A stretch of 64,000 bases of DNA from an uncultured Lachnospiraceae bacterium (GTDB lineage: Bacteria > Bacillota > Clostridia > Lachnospirales > Lachnospiraceae), in NCBI GenBank assembly GCA_934394565.1, contig CAKRQV010000001.1:157835-221834 (forward strand), given 5' to 3'. The first letter of the stretch is position 1; the number at the start of each line of letters is the position of its first letter. This document shows, piece after piece, positions 16,980-25,695 of this stretch. Position numbers and translations under genes: made by a program. The notes below the pieces were generated by a model. The model did not search any database, was not told the DNA's origin, and worked only from the letters and a program-made list of their open reading frames with translations.

Positions 16980-17008
16980 AGTATAGCCTTTTTTTGAAAG
17001 TTTGACAA
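16980..17008 (-). promoter_or_regulatory. Promoter of the HPr-kinase-like gene
   Basis: On the minus strand TTGTCA and TATACT are separated by 17 bases, about 34 bases from the start codon. It overlaps the plus-strand promoter at 16992-17020. Confidence 0.7.
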
Positions 17009-17020
17009 GCCATGTATAAT
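16992..17020 (+). promoter_or_regulatory. Putative promoter of the small exported protein gene
   Basis: A perfect TATAAT at 17015-17020 has a weak TTTTGA 17 bases upstream. It overlaps the divergent promoter, so the two may compete. Confidence 0.4.
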
Positions 17021-17070
17021 CCGGGACAGGCTTCATATATATTATGTACGTGAAAGAGGCGGAGGTAAAG

Positions 17071-17511
17071 GTGAAAGGCAAAGAGTGTGCCATGCTTGTC
17101 ACAATCGGAATCCTTCTGTATATCAATGCCTGTCTGGAGGCAGAAAGACCAACAGAATACAGTCCGTTGCCGGTGTTTCTCAAAGAGGAGGCTTCTTCGG
17201 AAACAAAGACCTGGGCGGATGCGGCAGATACAAGGATCGTATCGGACAGAGAAGGCAGCTGCAGGCTGCGGGTACGTGTGGAATTTAAAGGCACTAATGC
17301 CGGGGATGCAAACAGGCATGCAGCTTTTATTGTGAATAAAAAAAGCTGGATTGACGGCAAAGACGGATGGTTGTATTATCGGGATATGCTTCAAAAAGAT
17401 GAAACCGCAGATCCAATCTGTCTGAAAGGCTATCTGGACAGACAGGGATCCCAGGAGAAGGTATATGCAACTTTGGTGTGCGACTGGCAGCCGGCAGATA
17501 AAAAGGCATGA
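17071..17511 (+). CDS. Small exported or membrane-anchored protein of unknown function
   Basis: The frame is open from ATG 17044, but GTG 17071 with GGAGG five bases upstream is the likely start (146 residues). An N-terminal hydrophobic helix (CAMLVTIGILLYINAC) would export or anchor it. The mature part holds basic strands and a segment (VNKKSWIDGKDGWLYYRDMLQKDET) reminiscent of camelysin/TasA-type or SipW-dependent surface proteins, in which W-x-D-G-x-W-Y-Y and a K-x-x-E-T motif recur. That likeness is only by eye. It diverges from the HPr-kinase-like gene, and no terminator with a T tract follows. Confidence 0.65.
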   Translation: MKGKECAMLVTIGILLYINACLEAERPTEYSPLPVFLKEEASSETKTWADAADTRIVSDREGSCRLRVRVEFKGTNAGDANRHAAFIVNKKSWIDGKDGWLYYRDMLQKDETADPICLKGYLDRQGSQEKVYATLVCDWQPADKKA

Positions 17512-17632
17512 AATACGACGGACATTTCTTTTGTTGCCTTAGCATAAAAGAAAGCATCGGCGGTGGTACCTTTTGTCCATAAAGCAGCCGCCGGCCGGAT
17601 GCTCTGGAAAATGTGGACAAAAACACACTTCG

Positions 17633-17661
17633 TTCACATTTCAAACAAAACTGCATAACAT
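17633..17661 (+). promoter_or_regulatory. Possible promoter of htrA
   Basis: TTCACA and TAACAT with a 17-base spacer lie about 50 bases before the start codon. The -10 is weak. Confidence 0.4.
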
Positions 17662-17709
17662 TTTCTCTGTAGTATGACAGCATAAAGAAACACAGGGAGG
17701 TATATACAA

Positions 17710-19188
17710 ATGAGCGATATGTATTATGGCTTTTCAGAAAATACAGATCCAGTAAACAACGGGTATTCACAGGAATCGGGAAACAATAACAGCTATGGTT
17801 CTCCGGCGGAACCACCGAAAAAGAAAAAAGGCGGCAGCGGTAAAAAGGTCGTAAAGCTGATCGGCAGTGGTGCTGTATTCGGACTGACCGCCGGGCTGGT
17901 ATTCTGGGGTGTTTCCTCAGCCACTGTATTTAACCATTCTTCCAGCACTGCACAGATTCCATCTACGACACTGGAACAGCAGGAGTCTTCGGACACTTCT
18001 TCGGAAACTGTGGAAAGCTCCACGATATCCGATACAGTCAGCGGTACAGCAACAGCGGCGACAGATACGGCCGGAGCCGTTTCCGCAATCGCCAAAGAGT
18101 GTAAATCTTCTGTTGTAGCGATCACGACGACTTCCGTTGAAGAGGTACAGAGCTTCTTCGGCACACAGAGCTATCAGACCCAGGGTGCCGGCAGCGGTAT
18201 CATCGTGGCACAGAACGATGACGAGCTTCTGATTGCCACCAACAATCACGTTGTCAGCGGTGCACAGACCCTTTCTGTATGCTTCGACGACGACAAAGAT
18301 CAGGTCTATGAGGGTGCGATCAAGGGCACAGATCCGGACAATGATCTGGCGGTAGTAGCTGTCAAATTGTCCGACTTAAGCGATACCACAAAGAGTTCGA
18401 TCAAGATTGCCACCATGGGAGATTCCGATAATCTGGAGGTCGGTGAGCAGATTGTGGCTATAGGTAATGCTCTTGGCTATGGACAGTCAGTAACAACGGG
18501 TATTGTCAGTGCTTTAAACCGTGAGGTAACGATCGATAATACGACATCTTCCCTGATCCAGGTTGATGCAGCCATCAACCCGGGCAACAGTGGCGGTGCA
18601 CTTTTCAATATGAAGGGTGAACTGGTCGGCATTAACTCTGCAAAATATGCCTCAGAAGAGGTCGAGGGTATGGGCTATGCAATCCCGATCACCAAGGCAA
18701 AAGATATTCTCGACGATCTGATGACCCGTCAGACCAGAACAAAGGTCGATGAAGCCAAGAGAGGATACCTGGGTATCAGCTGTCTGGATGTTTCTTCAGA
18801 TGCCTCACAGATGTATAATCTGCCGTCGGGTGTCTATGTTAAGGAGGTCGGTCAGGGTGGTGCCGCAGAGGCAGCCGGTATCAAGGCCGGAGATATCATC
18901 ACCAAATTTGACGGACTGTCTGTAAGCAGCAAGGAAGCACTTGTCAGCACGCTGGAGAATTATGCCGCAGGCGAGACTGTAGAGGTCGTTGTGGAGAGAG
19001 CCAGCGAGGATGGCTATAAGGAAATCACCCTGCAGGTAACACTGGCAAAGCAGGTAATGTCAGATTCCTCTACACAGAACAGCCAGGGAGGACAGAGCCA
19101 GCCGGATGCAGGAAATGACAATGATTCCCAGAACCAGGATACTCAGAGCAGTCTCGGTGACCTGTTTGGCTTCAAACGCCAGAAATAA
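17710..19188 (+). CDS. htrA: HtrA/DegP-like membrane-anchored serine protease with PDZ domain
   Basis: A 492-residue protease for surface protein quality control. A cytosolic tail of about 45 residues precedes one membrane helix (about 50-78) and a Ser/Thr-rich linker. The trypsin-like domain has the triad His180 (TNNHVV), Asp212 (PDNDLAVV) and Ser294 (NPGNSGGA). One PDZ domain covers about 350-440 (GYLGISC, GVYVKEVGQGGAAEAAGIKAGD). A Gln/Asn/Ser-rich tail ends the protein. A GGGAGG site precedes the ATG and a terminator follows, so it is a single-gene unit. It is the typical Firmicute HtrA layout with an uncleaved signal anchor. Confidence 0.93.
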   Translation: MSDMYYGFSENTDPVNNGYSQESGNNNSYGSPAEPPKKKKGGSGKKVVKLIGSGAVFGLTAGLVFWGVSSATVFNHSSSTAQIPSTTLEQQESSDTSSETVESSTISDTVSGTATAATDTAGAVSAIAKECKSSVVAITTTSVEEVQSFFGTQSYQTQGAGSGIIVAQNDDELLIATNNHVVSGAQTLSVCFDDDKDQVYEGAIKGTDPDNDLAVVAVKLSDLSDTTKSSIKIATMGDSDNLEVGEQIVAIGNALGYGQSVTTGIVSALNREVTIDNTTSSLIQVDAAINPGNSGGALFNMKGELVGINSAKYASEEVEGMGYAIPITKAKDILDDLMTRQTRTKVDEAKRGYLGISCLDVSSDASQMYNLPSGVYVKEVGQGGAAEAAGIKAGDIITKFDGLSVSSKEALVSTLENYAAGETVEVVVERASEDGYKEITLQVTLAKQVMSDSSTQNSQGGQSQPDAGNDNDSQNQDTQSSLGDLFGFKRQK

Positions 19189-19238
19189 AAACAGGATAGT
19201 CCGTAAAATAAAAAATTCATAAAATACAACAACTCTTG

Positions 19239-19280
19239 AAAGCTGCTGTCCGGTGCAAAGCCAGACAGCAGCTTTTCTCT
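19239..19280 (+). terminator. htrA terminator
   Basis: A perfect stem (AAGCTGCTGTC with GACAGCAGCTT) with a 13-base loop is followed by a T-rich tract. Confidence 0.88.
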
Positions 19281-19474
19281 CTACAAACAGTCATGACTTC
19301 TCGTGGAAACCACGAAAAAACTTAAGAAAAAAATAAGAAAATTAGTGTCTTTTTTGACACAGAGTCGTGTATAATAAAAAATGCTCTGCCATGTCAAAAA
19401 CAGACAGTGGCAGACCTGAAAAATGTAAGAGATACATGAAATAGATAAGCGGGTTATTACAGGGGGAAATGTAA

Positions 19475-21349
19475 TTGAAAAAAAGAAAGAAAGACAATAC
19501 CTATGGTTCCAGCCTGGAAAAAGAGCTGGATTCCATTCTGGGTACGGATGTACAGCTCAATCCATCCGAACCGTCCGGGAAGAAAAAAAAGAAAGCGAAA
19601 AAGAAGAATGGGCAGAAAACCGTAGCAATCGTAGCAGGTGTTACGTCGGTGATTCTGGTGGTTGCGGTAGCAGGCTTCGGCGTATATCTTTACCATGCCC
19701 AGCAGTATAAGACCGAATTCTTCCCGGGTACAACAATCAATTCTATCGACTGCAGCAACAAGACCGTCGAGGAAATCGAAACCATTATTAAAGAAAATGT
19801 TGAAAAATATGCACTGACTGTGAATTTCCGTAATGGCCAGGTGCTGACGATCGATGGCAGTGACATTGACTATACCTACAAAAATGGCAGTGATATTCAG
19901 GACCTTTTGGCTGCACAGAACATTATGGACTGGTACAAACAGTCCAAAGAGACCAGAGAATATACTGTGGACAATGCCACCACCTTTGATGAGACCAAGG
20001 TGGCAGCGATTCTGGATGCATCCGAGGAGCTCGATCCGATCCATCAGACGGCTCCGGAGGACGCCTATATGGAGTTTGCGGATGGCAAATTTACGATTGT
20101 TTCTGAAAAAGAGGGAAATAAGCTGGATGCAGATATACTGGAAAATGCAGTGATCGAAGCCATCAGCAATGGTGAGACAACGTTAAATGTTGATGAGACC
20201 GGTGCCTATGCCAAACCTGCAGTGACTTCCGAGGATACAGAGCTGGTCACCCAGGTGGAGAACCTCAACAAATACGTTGGTGCCAGCATTACCTACAAGC
20301 TGCCGCAGGGCGACAAGGTACTCGACGGCGAGACGATGGTCGAATGGCTTGATAAGGATGAAAATGGCAATTACACAAAGGATGACGATACTTTTGCAAA
20401 GAAGATCAAAGAATATGTAGCTGAGCTGGCCGAGGAAACCGATACCATAGGCTCCACAGCGAGCTTTAAGAGCACCTACGGTACGGTAGTCAAGGTCAAA
20501 ACCGTAGATACCGGATGGAAGATCGATCAGGCCGCTGAGGTCAAGGCACTTACAGCCAATATCGAGGCCGGTGATACCGTAGAGCGTGAGCCGGAATACA
20601 AGAGCAAGATGTCTACGACAGAAAATGGTGGTTTTGGCGATACCTATATCGAGGCCGATCTGACATCTCAGCATGTATATTTCTACAAGAATGGCAAGGT
20701 TGTCTGGGAGAGCGACTGCGTATCCGGTAAGATGACCAAGGACCGTTATACACCGAGCGGTGTTTACCTGCTCGATTACAAGACCAAGGACCGTGACTTA
20801 AAGGGTGAGAAACTGCCAAACGGCGAGTATTCTTATGTGTCCCATGTCAATTACTGGATGCCGTTCCACGGTGGCTATGGCTTCCATGATGCTACATGGC
20901 GCAGTAAGTTTGGCGGTACGATCTACAATTACGGTGGATCTCACGGCTGCATTAACCTGCCAAAGAGCAAGGCGGCTACCCTGTATGATCTGATCGACAA
21001 GGAAGTGCCGATAGTAATCTTCTACAGAACGGATGTGACTCTGCGTCCGGCAGAGCCGAAGAAAACTTCTGACGGCGAGGGATCTTCGTCGAAGAAGGAT
21101 GAATCTTCGTCAAAGGATGAAGAATCCAGTTCGAAGAAGGATGAATCCTCCTCCAAAAAAGATGAGTCTTCTTCCAAGAAAGAGGAGTCTTCGTCAAAGA
21201 AGGACGAATCCAGTTCTAAGAAAGAAGAATCTTCTTCGAAAAAGGACGAATCAAGCTCCAAGAAAGAAGAATCCTCGTCAAAGACAGAGACTCCGGCTCC
21301 GCAGCCGGATGCACCGGAAGCAGCAGGTGAGGCAACAACAGAAGAATAA
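19475..21349 (+). CDS. L,D-transpeptidase with peptidoglycan-binding domain and Ser/Lys/Glu repeat tail
   Basis: This 624-residue wall enzyme starts with TTG; there is no in-frame ATG nearby and GGGGG lies 8 bases upstream. A basic cytosolic segment and one membrane helix (about 50-72) lead to a two-part PG_binding_4-like region (about 80-370) and a YkuD catalytic domain (about 390-520) with HGGYGFHDA and catalytic Cys492 in GGSHGCINLP. YkuD enzymes form 3-3 crosslinks or attach proteins to peptidoglycan. The last 90 residues are ten copies of an SSSKKDE-type heptad and a Pro/Ala tail, probably a wall-spanning or charged anchor region. Confidence 0.92.
   Translation: MKKRKKDNTYGSSLEKELDSILGTDVQLNPSEPSGKKKKKAKKKNGQKTVAIVAGVTSVILVVAVAGFGVYLYHAQQYKTEFFPGTTINSIDCSNKTVEEIETIIKENVEKYALTVNFRNGQVLTIDGSDIDYTYKNGSDIQDLLAAQNIMDWYKQSKETREYTVDNATTFDETKVAAILDASEELDPIHQTAPEDAYMEFADGKFTIVSEKEGNKLDADILENAVIEAISNGETTLNVDETGAYAKPAVTSEDTELVTQVENLNKYVGASITYKLPQGDKVLDGETMVEWLDKDENGNYTKDDDTFAKKIKEYVAELAEETDTIGSTASFKSTYGTVVKVKTVDTGWKIDQAAEVKALTANIEAGDTVEREPEYKSKMSTTENGGFGDTYIEADLTSQHVYFYKNGKVVWESDCVSGKMTKDRYTPSGVYLLDYKTKDRDLKGEKLPNGEYSYVSHVNYWMPFHGGYGFHDATWRSKFGGTIYNYGGSHGCINLPKSKAATLYDLIDKEVPIVIFYRTDVTLRPAEPKKTSDGEGSSSKKDESSSKDEESSSKKDESSSKKDESSSKKEESSSKKDESSSKKEESSSKKDESSSKKEESSSKTETPAPQPDAPEAAGEATTEE
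21083..21288 (+). repeat. Tandem 21-bp coding repeat (SSSKKDE/SSSKKEE units)
   Basis: About ten degenerate 21-bp units encode SSSKKDE or SSSKKEE heptads in the C-terminus of the L,D-transpeptidase. Synonymous codons vary between units, so the peptide rather than the DNA appears to be selected. Confidence 0.9.
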
Positions 21350-21367
21350 ACAACAACAGTAAGAAGA

Positions 21368-22189
21368 ATGCCGATGAAAAAGATATTTTTTACCGATCTG
21401 GACGGTACATTATTGAACAGTAAAAAAGAGATCACATGCGAAAACCGCAAAGCGATCGAAAAAGCCCGGAATGCCGGTCACAGTATTGTGCTGGCCACCG
21501 GTCGTTCCACTGTCAATATGCTTTTACAGGTCAGACGGCTGGGGCTTGATACACCCGGCTGCTATGCAATCACATTTAACGGTAGTTGCGTGATCCGTTG
21601 CGATACAGGGGAAGTACTGCGTTGGGAGACTCTTTCGATGGATGTGGTGCGGTATCTGATGGAAGAAACCAGAAAGTGGCAGATCCATGCGCAGGCTTAT
21701 AGCCGTACAGAAACGATTGCCGAAAAGCAGACTCCCGAGCTGACAAGATATGACAGGAACAATGGTGGACATTCCAGGCTGGTGGCAGATATTCCGTCGT
21801 CACTGACACAAGAGCCACCAAAGATCCTGCTGGCTGATTTAAATGACAGAGAAAAGCTGGAACGCTTTCAGAGGGAGCATGCCGATGCACTGCAGGGGCG
21901 TGCAGATTCGTTCTTTTCCTGTAAGGAGTATCTGGAGTATGTTCCTGCAGGTGTGAACAAAGGCTCAGCTATCCGCTGGCTGTGCCGGTATCTGGGGGCT
22001 GATCTTTCACAGACGGTGGCGGCCGGAGATGCGGCCAACGATCTGTGCATGCTTCAGACTGCGGCTGTAGGTGCGGCCATGTGTAACGGTGAAGAACAGG
22101 TAAAAGCCTGTGCTGACTATGTTACAGAGCGGGATAACGACCATAGCGGTGTGGCAGAGATCATAGAGAAGTTTGTTCTGGAACAGTAA
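21368..22189 (+). CDS. HAD superfamily hydrolase, Cof/IIB type
   Basis: A 273-residue Cof-type phosphatase. Motif I is FFTDLDGTLLNS (Asp10 and Asp12), motif II is LATGRS near residue 43, the motif III lysine is in GVNKGSAIRWL, and motif IV is GDAANDLCML. The C2B cap lies between motifs II and III. The typical substrates are sugar phosphates or cofactor phosphates; none is indicated here. It starts 18 bases after the L,D-transpeptidase gene without a strong ribosome-binding site; ATG 21374 is an equal alternative. A terminator follows, so the two genes may form one unit. Confidence 0.9.
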   Translation: MPMKKIFFTDLDGTLLNSKKEITCENRKAIEKARNAGHSIVLATGRSTVNMLLQVRRLGLDTPGCYAITFNGSCVIRCDTGEVLRWETLSMDVVRYLMEETRKWQIHAQAYSRTETIAEKQTPELTRYDRNNGGHSRLVADIPSSLTQEPPKILLADLNDREKLERFQREHADALQGRADSFFSCKEYLEYVPAGVNKGSAIRWLCRYLGADLSQTVAAGDAANDLCMLQTAAVGAAMCNGEEQVKACADYVTERDNDHSGVAEIIEKFVLEQ

Positions 22190-22223
22190 AAAAAGGGGCA
22201 GCAAAAGACAGCTGCCCTTTTTC
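22190..22223 (+). terminator. Terminator after the HAD gene
   Basis: A 10-bp stem (AAGGGGCAGC with GCTGCCCTTT, one mismatch-free GC core) and an 8-base loop are followed by a T tract. Confidence 0.88.
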
Positions 22224-22340
22224 GTTGCCGTGCATATGCAGAAATGATCCGGTGGATCATTTTTGCGTATCTTCATAGAATCTTCATGGCAATCCGGTTG
22301 CATTTTTCAATGAACTATGGCATGATGAGAAAGGTGAACT

Positions 22341-23420
22341 ATGTTAGATAAAATCGTAACGCCCCTGCTTTCCTGGTATGACAGATACCACAGGAATCTG
22401 CCCTGGAGAGCAGAGAAAAATCCTTACTATATCTGGATCTCGGAGATCATGCTGCAACAGACCCGCGTGGAAGCTGTGCGGCCATATTTTGACCGTTTTA
22501 TCACAGCACTGCCCACAGTGCACGATCTGGCGGTATGCCCGGACGACCAGCTGTTAAAGCTCTGGGAGGGGCTTGGCTATTACAATCGTGCCCGTAATCT
22601 GAAAAAAGCAGCGCAGCAGATCGAAGAGTGCTATGATGGTGCACTTCCGGCTGATTATGAGAAACTTCTGGGACTGCAGGGTATCGGAGCCTACACGGCA
22701 GGTGCGATCGCTTCAATTGCCTGGGATATTCCGGTCCCCGCGGTAGACGGTAATGTCCTGAGAATCTGGGCGAGACTGACTGCCTGTGATGAGGATATCC
22801 TGAAAGACAAAGTACGAAAAAGAGCCCAGAATGAGCTGGCGGAGGTGATGCCACGCACCAGAAGCGGGGATCTGAATCAGGCCTTTATGGATCTGGGATC
22901 GTCGCTTTGTCTGCCAAAAGGACAGATCGGTTGTGAGAAGTGTCCGCTTGTCTTTGCCTGTGAGGCCAGAAAAAGAGGACTTACCGAGGTCTTGCCGGTG
23001 CGCAAAAAGCCAAAGGAGCGCCGGATCGAAGAGCGTACTGTACTGATCATCCGCGACGGTGAGCGGATCGCCCTGCATAAACGGCCCGAAAAGGGGCTGC
23101 TGGCCGGACTGTATGAACTTCCGGGAATGGCCGGGTATGCCAGTGAGACGGAGGTTTTGGACTATATACAGGAAAAACAGCTGCTTCCTCTGTATATTGA
23201 ACCACTGGCAGAAGCAAAGCATGTTTTTTCCCATGTGGAATGGCGGATGAAGGGCTATCTTATCCGTGTAGCCGCGCTGGAAGAACAAAAGGCCGGTGAC
23301 TGGCTGTTTGCAGATACGGATACAGTACAGCAGCAGTTTCCACTGCCCTCGGCGTTTCGTGCCTATACGTCGTTTGTCAATATACACCTTGGTGCTGGCA
23401 GAGACCAGACCGGGCAATAG
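22341..23420 (+). CDS. mutY: A/G-specific adenine DNA glycosylase
   Basis: The 359-residue enzyme removes adenine mispaired with 8-oxoguanine. The helix-hairpin-helix segment (LQGIGAYTAGAIASIAW) is followed by the catalytic Asp in VPAVDGNVLR; the catalytic Glu lies in ISEIMLQQTRVE. A [4Fe-4S] cluster motif C-x6-C-x2-C-x5-C runs through CLPKGQIGCEKCPLVFAC. The C-terminal 130 residues form the NUDIX-like domain that reads 8-oxoguanine. Length is normal. A ribosome-binding site (GAAAGGTG) is close to the ATG. A glycosyltransferase gene follows after 51 bases. Confidence 0.96.
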   Translation: MLDKIVTPLLSWYDRYHRNLPWRAEKNPYYIWISEIMLQQTRVEAVRPYFDRFITALPTVHDLAVCPDDQLLKLWEGLGYYNRARNLKKAAQQIEECYDGALPADYEKLLGLQGIGAYTAGAIASIAWDIPVPAVDGNVLRIWARLTACDEDILKDKVRKRAQNELAEVMPRTRSGDLNQAFMDLGSSLCLPKGQIGCEKCPLVFACEARKRGLTEVLPVRKKPKERRIEERTVLIIRDGERIALHKRPEKGLLAGLYELPGMAGYASETEVLDYIQEKQLLPLYIEPLAEAKHVFSHVEWRMKGYLIRVAALEEQKAGDWLFADTDTVQQQFPLPSAFRAYTSFVNIHLGAGRDQTGQ

Positions 23421-23471
23421 TCCGGGAAACCAGGCAGCAGATCCCCGAAGACGGGGAATGGGAGGTTATTT

Positions 23472-24488
23472 ATGAAATTACTTACTGTAGCAGTACCCTG
23501 CTATAATTCAGAAAGCTATATGGAACACTGTGTGGAAAGCCTGCTTCCGGGCGGGGATGAGGTGGAAATCATCCTTGTGGATGATGGTTCCAAGGACAAT
23601 ACCGCAGTGATCGCGGACCGTCTGGCAGCAGAGCATCCGGGTATCGTTAAGGTCATCCATAAGGAAAATGGCGGCCATGGCTCCGGGGTCAATGCCGGTA
23701 TAGAGCATGCGACCGGTCTGTACTACAAGGTTGTGGACAGCGATGACTGGGTAGATAAGGAAGCGTATCCGAAGCTTCTGGCAAAGCTCCGCGAGTTTGC
23801 CGGTATGGAAGAAAAACCGGATGCCATCATCAGCAATTATATCTATGATAAAGAGGGTGCAAAGCACAAGAAAGTTATGAAATATACCGGCAGCCTGCCG
23901 CAGGACCGCATCTTTGGCTGGAACGATGTAAAGAATATGGGTCTTGGCCATTATATCCTGATGCATTCCCTGATGTACCGCACCCAAGTGCTGCGTGACT
24001 GTGGATTACATCTGCCGGAGCACACCTTTTATGTGGACAATCTTTTTGCCTTCGTACCGTTCCCGTACGTTAAGAAAATGTACTATATGAATGTGGACTT
24101 CTATCATTATTTCATCGGCAGAAGCGATCAGTCCGTTAATGAGACTGTCATGATCTCCCGTATCGACCAGCAGATCCGTGTCAACAAGCTGATGATCGAT
24201 TGTATGGCAGCCCAGAGTCACGAGCATACCAAGCTGCGCAAATATATGCTGAATTATCTGAGTATCGTAACGACCGTTACCTCGATCCTCCTGATCCGTA
24301 TGGACAGTAAGGATGCTGATGCGATGAAGGATGAGCTTTGGAAATACATGAAGAAAAAGGATCCGCTGACTTACACGACCCTGCGCCGCGGCCTTCTCGG
24401 CATAGCCATGAACATGCGCTCCAAAGTCGGACGCAAGATCGCCGTAGCCGGATATAAGCTATCACAGAAGATTTATGGATTTAACTAG
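23472..24488 (+). CDS. Family 2 glycosyltransferase
   Basis: A 338-residue GT-A enzyme. The nucleotide-sugar domain is complete: VAVPCYNSESYMEHCVESLL at the start, VDDGSKDNT, the KENGGHGSGVNAGI segment, and the DSDDWVD metal-binding motif near residue 94. There is no membrane helix, so it acts in the cytosol, probably on lipid-linked or surface sugars. The C-terminal 130 residues are basic and helical. Substrates cannot be told, and no other polysaccharide gene is near. A GGGAGG site lies just before the ATG. Confidence 0.88.
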   Translation: MKLLTVAVPCYNSESYMEHCVESLLPGGDEVEIILVDDGSKDNTAVIADRLAAEHPGIVKVIHKENGGHGSGVNAGIEHATGLYYKVVDSDDWVDKEAYPKLLAKLREFAGMEEKPDAIISNYIYDKEGAKHKKVMKYTGSLPQDRIFGWNDVKNMGLGHYILMHSLMYRTQVLRDCGLHLPEHTFYVDNLFAFVPFPYVKKMYYMNVDFYHYFIGRSDQSVNETVMISRIDQQIRVNKLMIDCMAAQSHEHTKLRKYMLNYLSIVTTVTSILLIRMDSKDADAMKDELWKYMKKKDPLTYTTLRRGLLGIAMNMRSKVGRKIAVAGYKLSQKIYGFN

Positions 24489-24503
24489 AATATGGTAAAA
24501 AGT

Positions 24504-24553
24504 ATCCGTTTTCCCTGACAGAATCTGGTTCCGGGGAGAACGGATGTTTTATT
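24504..24553 (+). terminator. Terminator after the glycosyltransferase gene
   Basis: ATCCGTTTTCCC pairs with GGGAGAACGGAT with one G-T wobble, followed by GTTTTATT. The T tract is short. Confidence 0.6.
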
Positions 24554-24664
24554 ACTGCAAGAGAAAAGCAATGGCAGCTGTATTTGCTGACTGTACGGAA
24601 GCTAAGCTGAGCAGAGGAATATCTGCGAGTCTGGCTGCAGAAGGTTTTGTCTTCAAAAAACAGG

Positions 24665-25585
24665 TTACGGCAGATACATATCTACTGTATCTGCAGAGCT
24701 TTCCACCGTGAGCTGATCAAAGAAGCCCCAGACTTCACCGTCCGTATGGATGCAGGCCGGTGCAGAAAAACGCAATACTGCCTTTTTGGCTTCCTGTAAA
24801 GCGATATACTGTGTGAAAGCAAGATGTCGTCCGGCGTGGGCCAGAGGAAAGAGCAGGGGGATCCGGTACAGGGGCAGATCGTGGATGCAAAACAGCTGCA
24901 GACCGTCCTTTTTCGGATCTGCCGGGGGACAGAATTTAAAACCGCCACCCTCGTAGGCACTGTTAAAGGCGGTGATAAACGTAATATCTTTAAAGGACAA
25001 TGAAGTCTCGCCGCTGTCACAGGATACTTCTGCAGAAAACAGGGTACGAAACAAAAGCTTTCTGACCGAGATAAAGCCATAGACGAGATTGCCAAGAAAG
25101 ATGCGGTTAAAGAGCTTTTTTAATTTCGAGTAATGCACGGCACGACAGACCTCGCTGTCAAAACCGGCTCCGCAGCTGATCATAAAGCGTCGTTTATGGC
25201 GTCCGGCACTCATATGACCGTAGTGGACAGGCACGGGGTTTTGGTGAAGAATCAGTTCCAGTGCCTTCCCCGGGTCTCTGGGGATTTTCATGGCTCTGGC
25301 AAAGTCGTTGCCGGAGCCGGAGGGGATCAGTCCCAGAGTGACAAGAGCAGGATCAACGATGCCGTTGATGACCTCGTTTAATGTACCATCGCCACCGATG
25401 ATCAAAAGCGTGCAGGGCTTATTCTGACTGGTCAGCTCTCTGGTCAGCTCCTCGGCATGGCGGGGATGGTCTGTGGTATGTAAGATAAAGGGCAGAGAAC
25501 GGACCTTTAACTGTGCCAGTACAATGCGGCAGACATCCTTCCCCCGGGAGCCCTTGCTTTTGGGATTGAAAATAATATGATACAT
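24665..25585 (-). CDS. Diacylglycerol kinase catalytic-domain lipid kinase (YegS/DgkB-like)
   Basis: A 306-residue kinase with the DAGK catalytic signature: FNPKSKG near the start, the GGDGTLNEVINGI nucleotide loop around residue 64, and GLIPSGSGNDFARAM. The C-terminal half is the beta-sandwich lid with GAGFDSEV and HTDGEVW near the end. Family members phosphorylate diacylglycerol or related lipids at the inner membrane face. It diverges from the amidase gene at 25696. No T-rich hairpin was seen after its stop codon. Confidence 0.9.
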   Translation of the reverse strand: MYHIIFNPKSKGSRGKDVCRIVLAQLKVRSLPFILHTTDHPRHAEELTRELTSQNKPCTLLIIGGDGTLNEVINGIVDPALVTLGLIPSGSGNDFARAMKIPRDPGKALELILHQNPVPVHYGHMSAGRHKRRFMISCGAGFDSEVCRAVHYSKLKKLFNRIFLGNLVYGFISVRKLLFRTLFSAEVSCDSGETSLSFKDITFITAFNSAYEGGGFKFCPPADPKKDGLQLFCIHDLPLYRIPLLFPLAHAGRHLAFTQYIALQEAKKAVLRFSAPACIHTDGEVWGFFDQLTVESSADTVDMYLP

Positions 25586-25695
25586 GGCGAAACTCCATTT
25601 CCTCTTTCGTATGGCTTTATCTTAGCAGTATTACCGGCAGGACACAAGCGGCAAATCCATCATATACTGTCATAAAGGTGTAAGGAGCGCAGACT

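Noticed and set aside
16947..17360. N-terminal extension of the HPr-kinase-like frame
   Set aside because: It overlaps the promoters and a divergent gene, while a GGAGG site marks the internal ATG at 16946.
19354..19375. TTGACA and TATAAT before the L,D-transpeptidase gene
   Set aside because: The spacer is only 10 bases, too short for a sigma-A promoter; the TATAAT may still be used with another -35.
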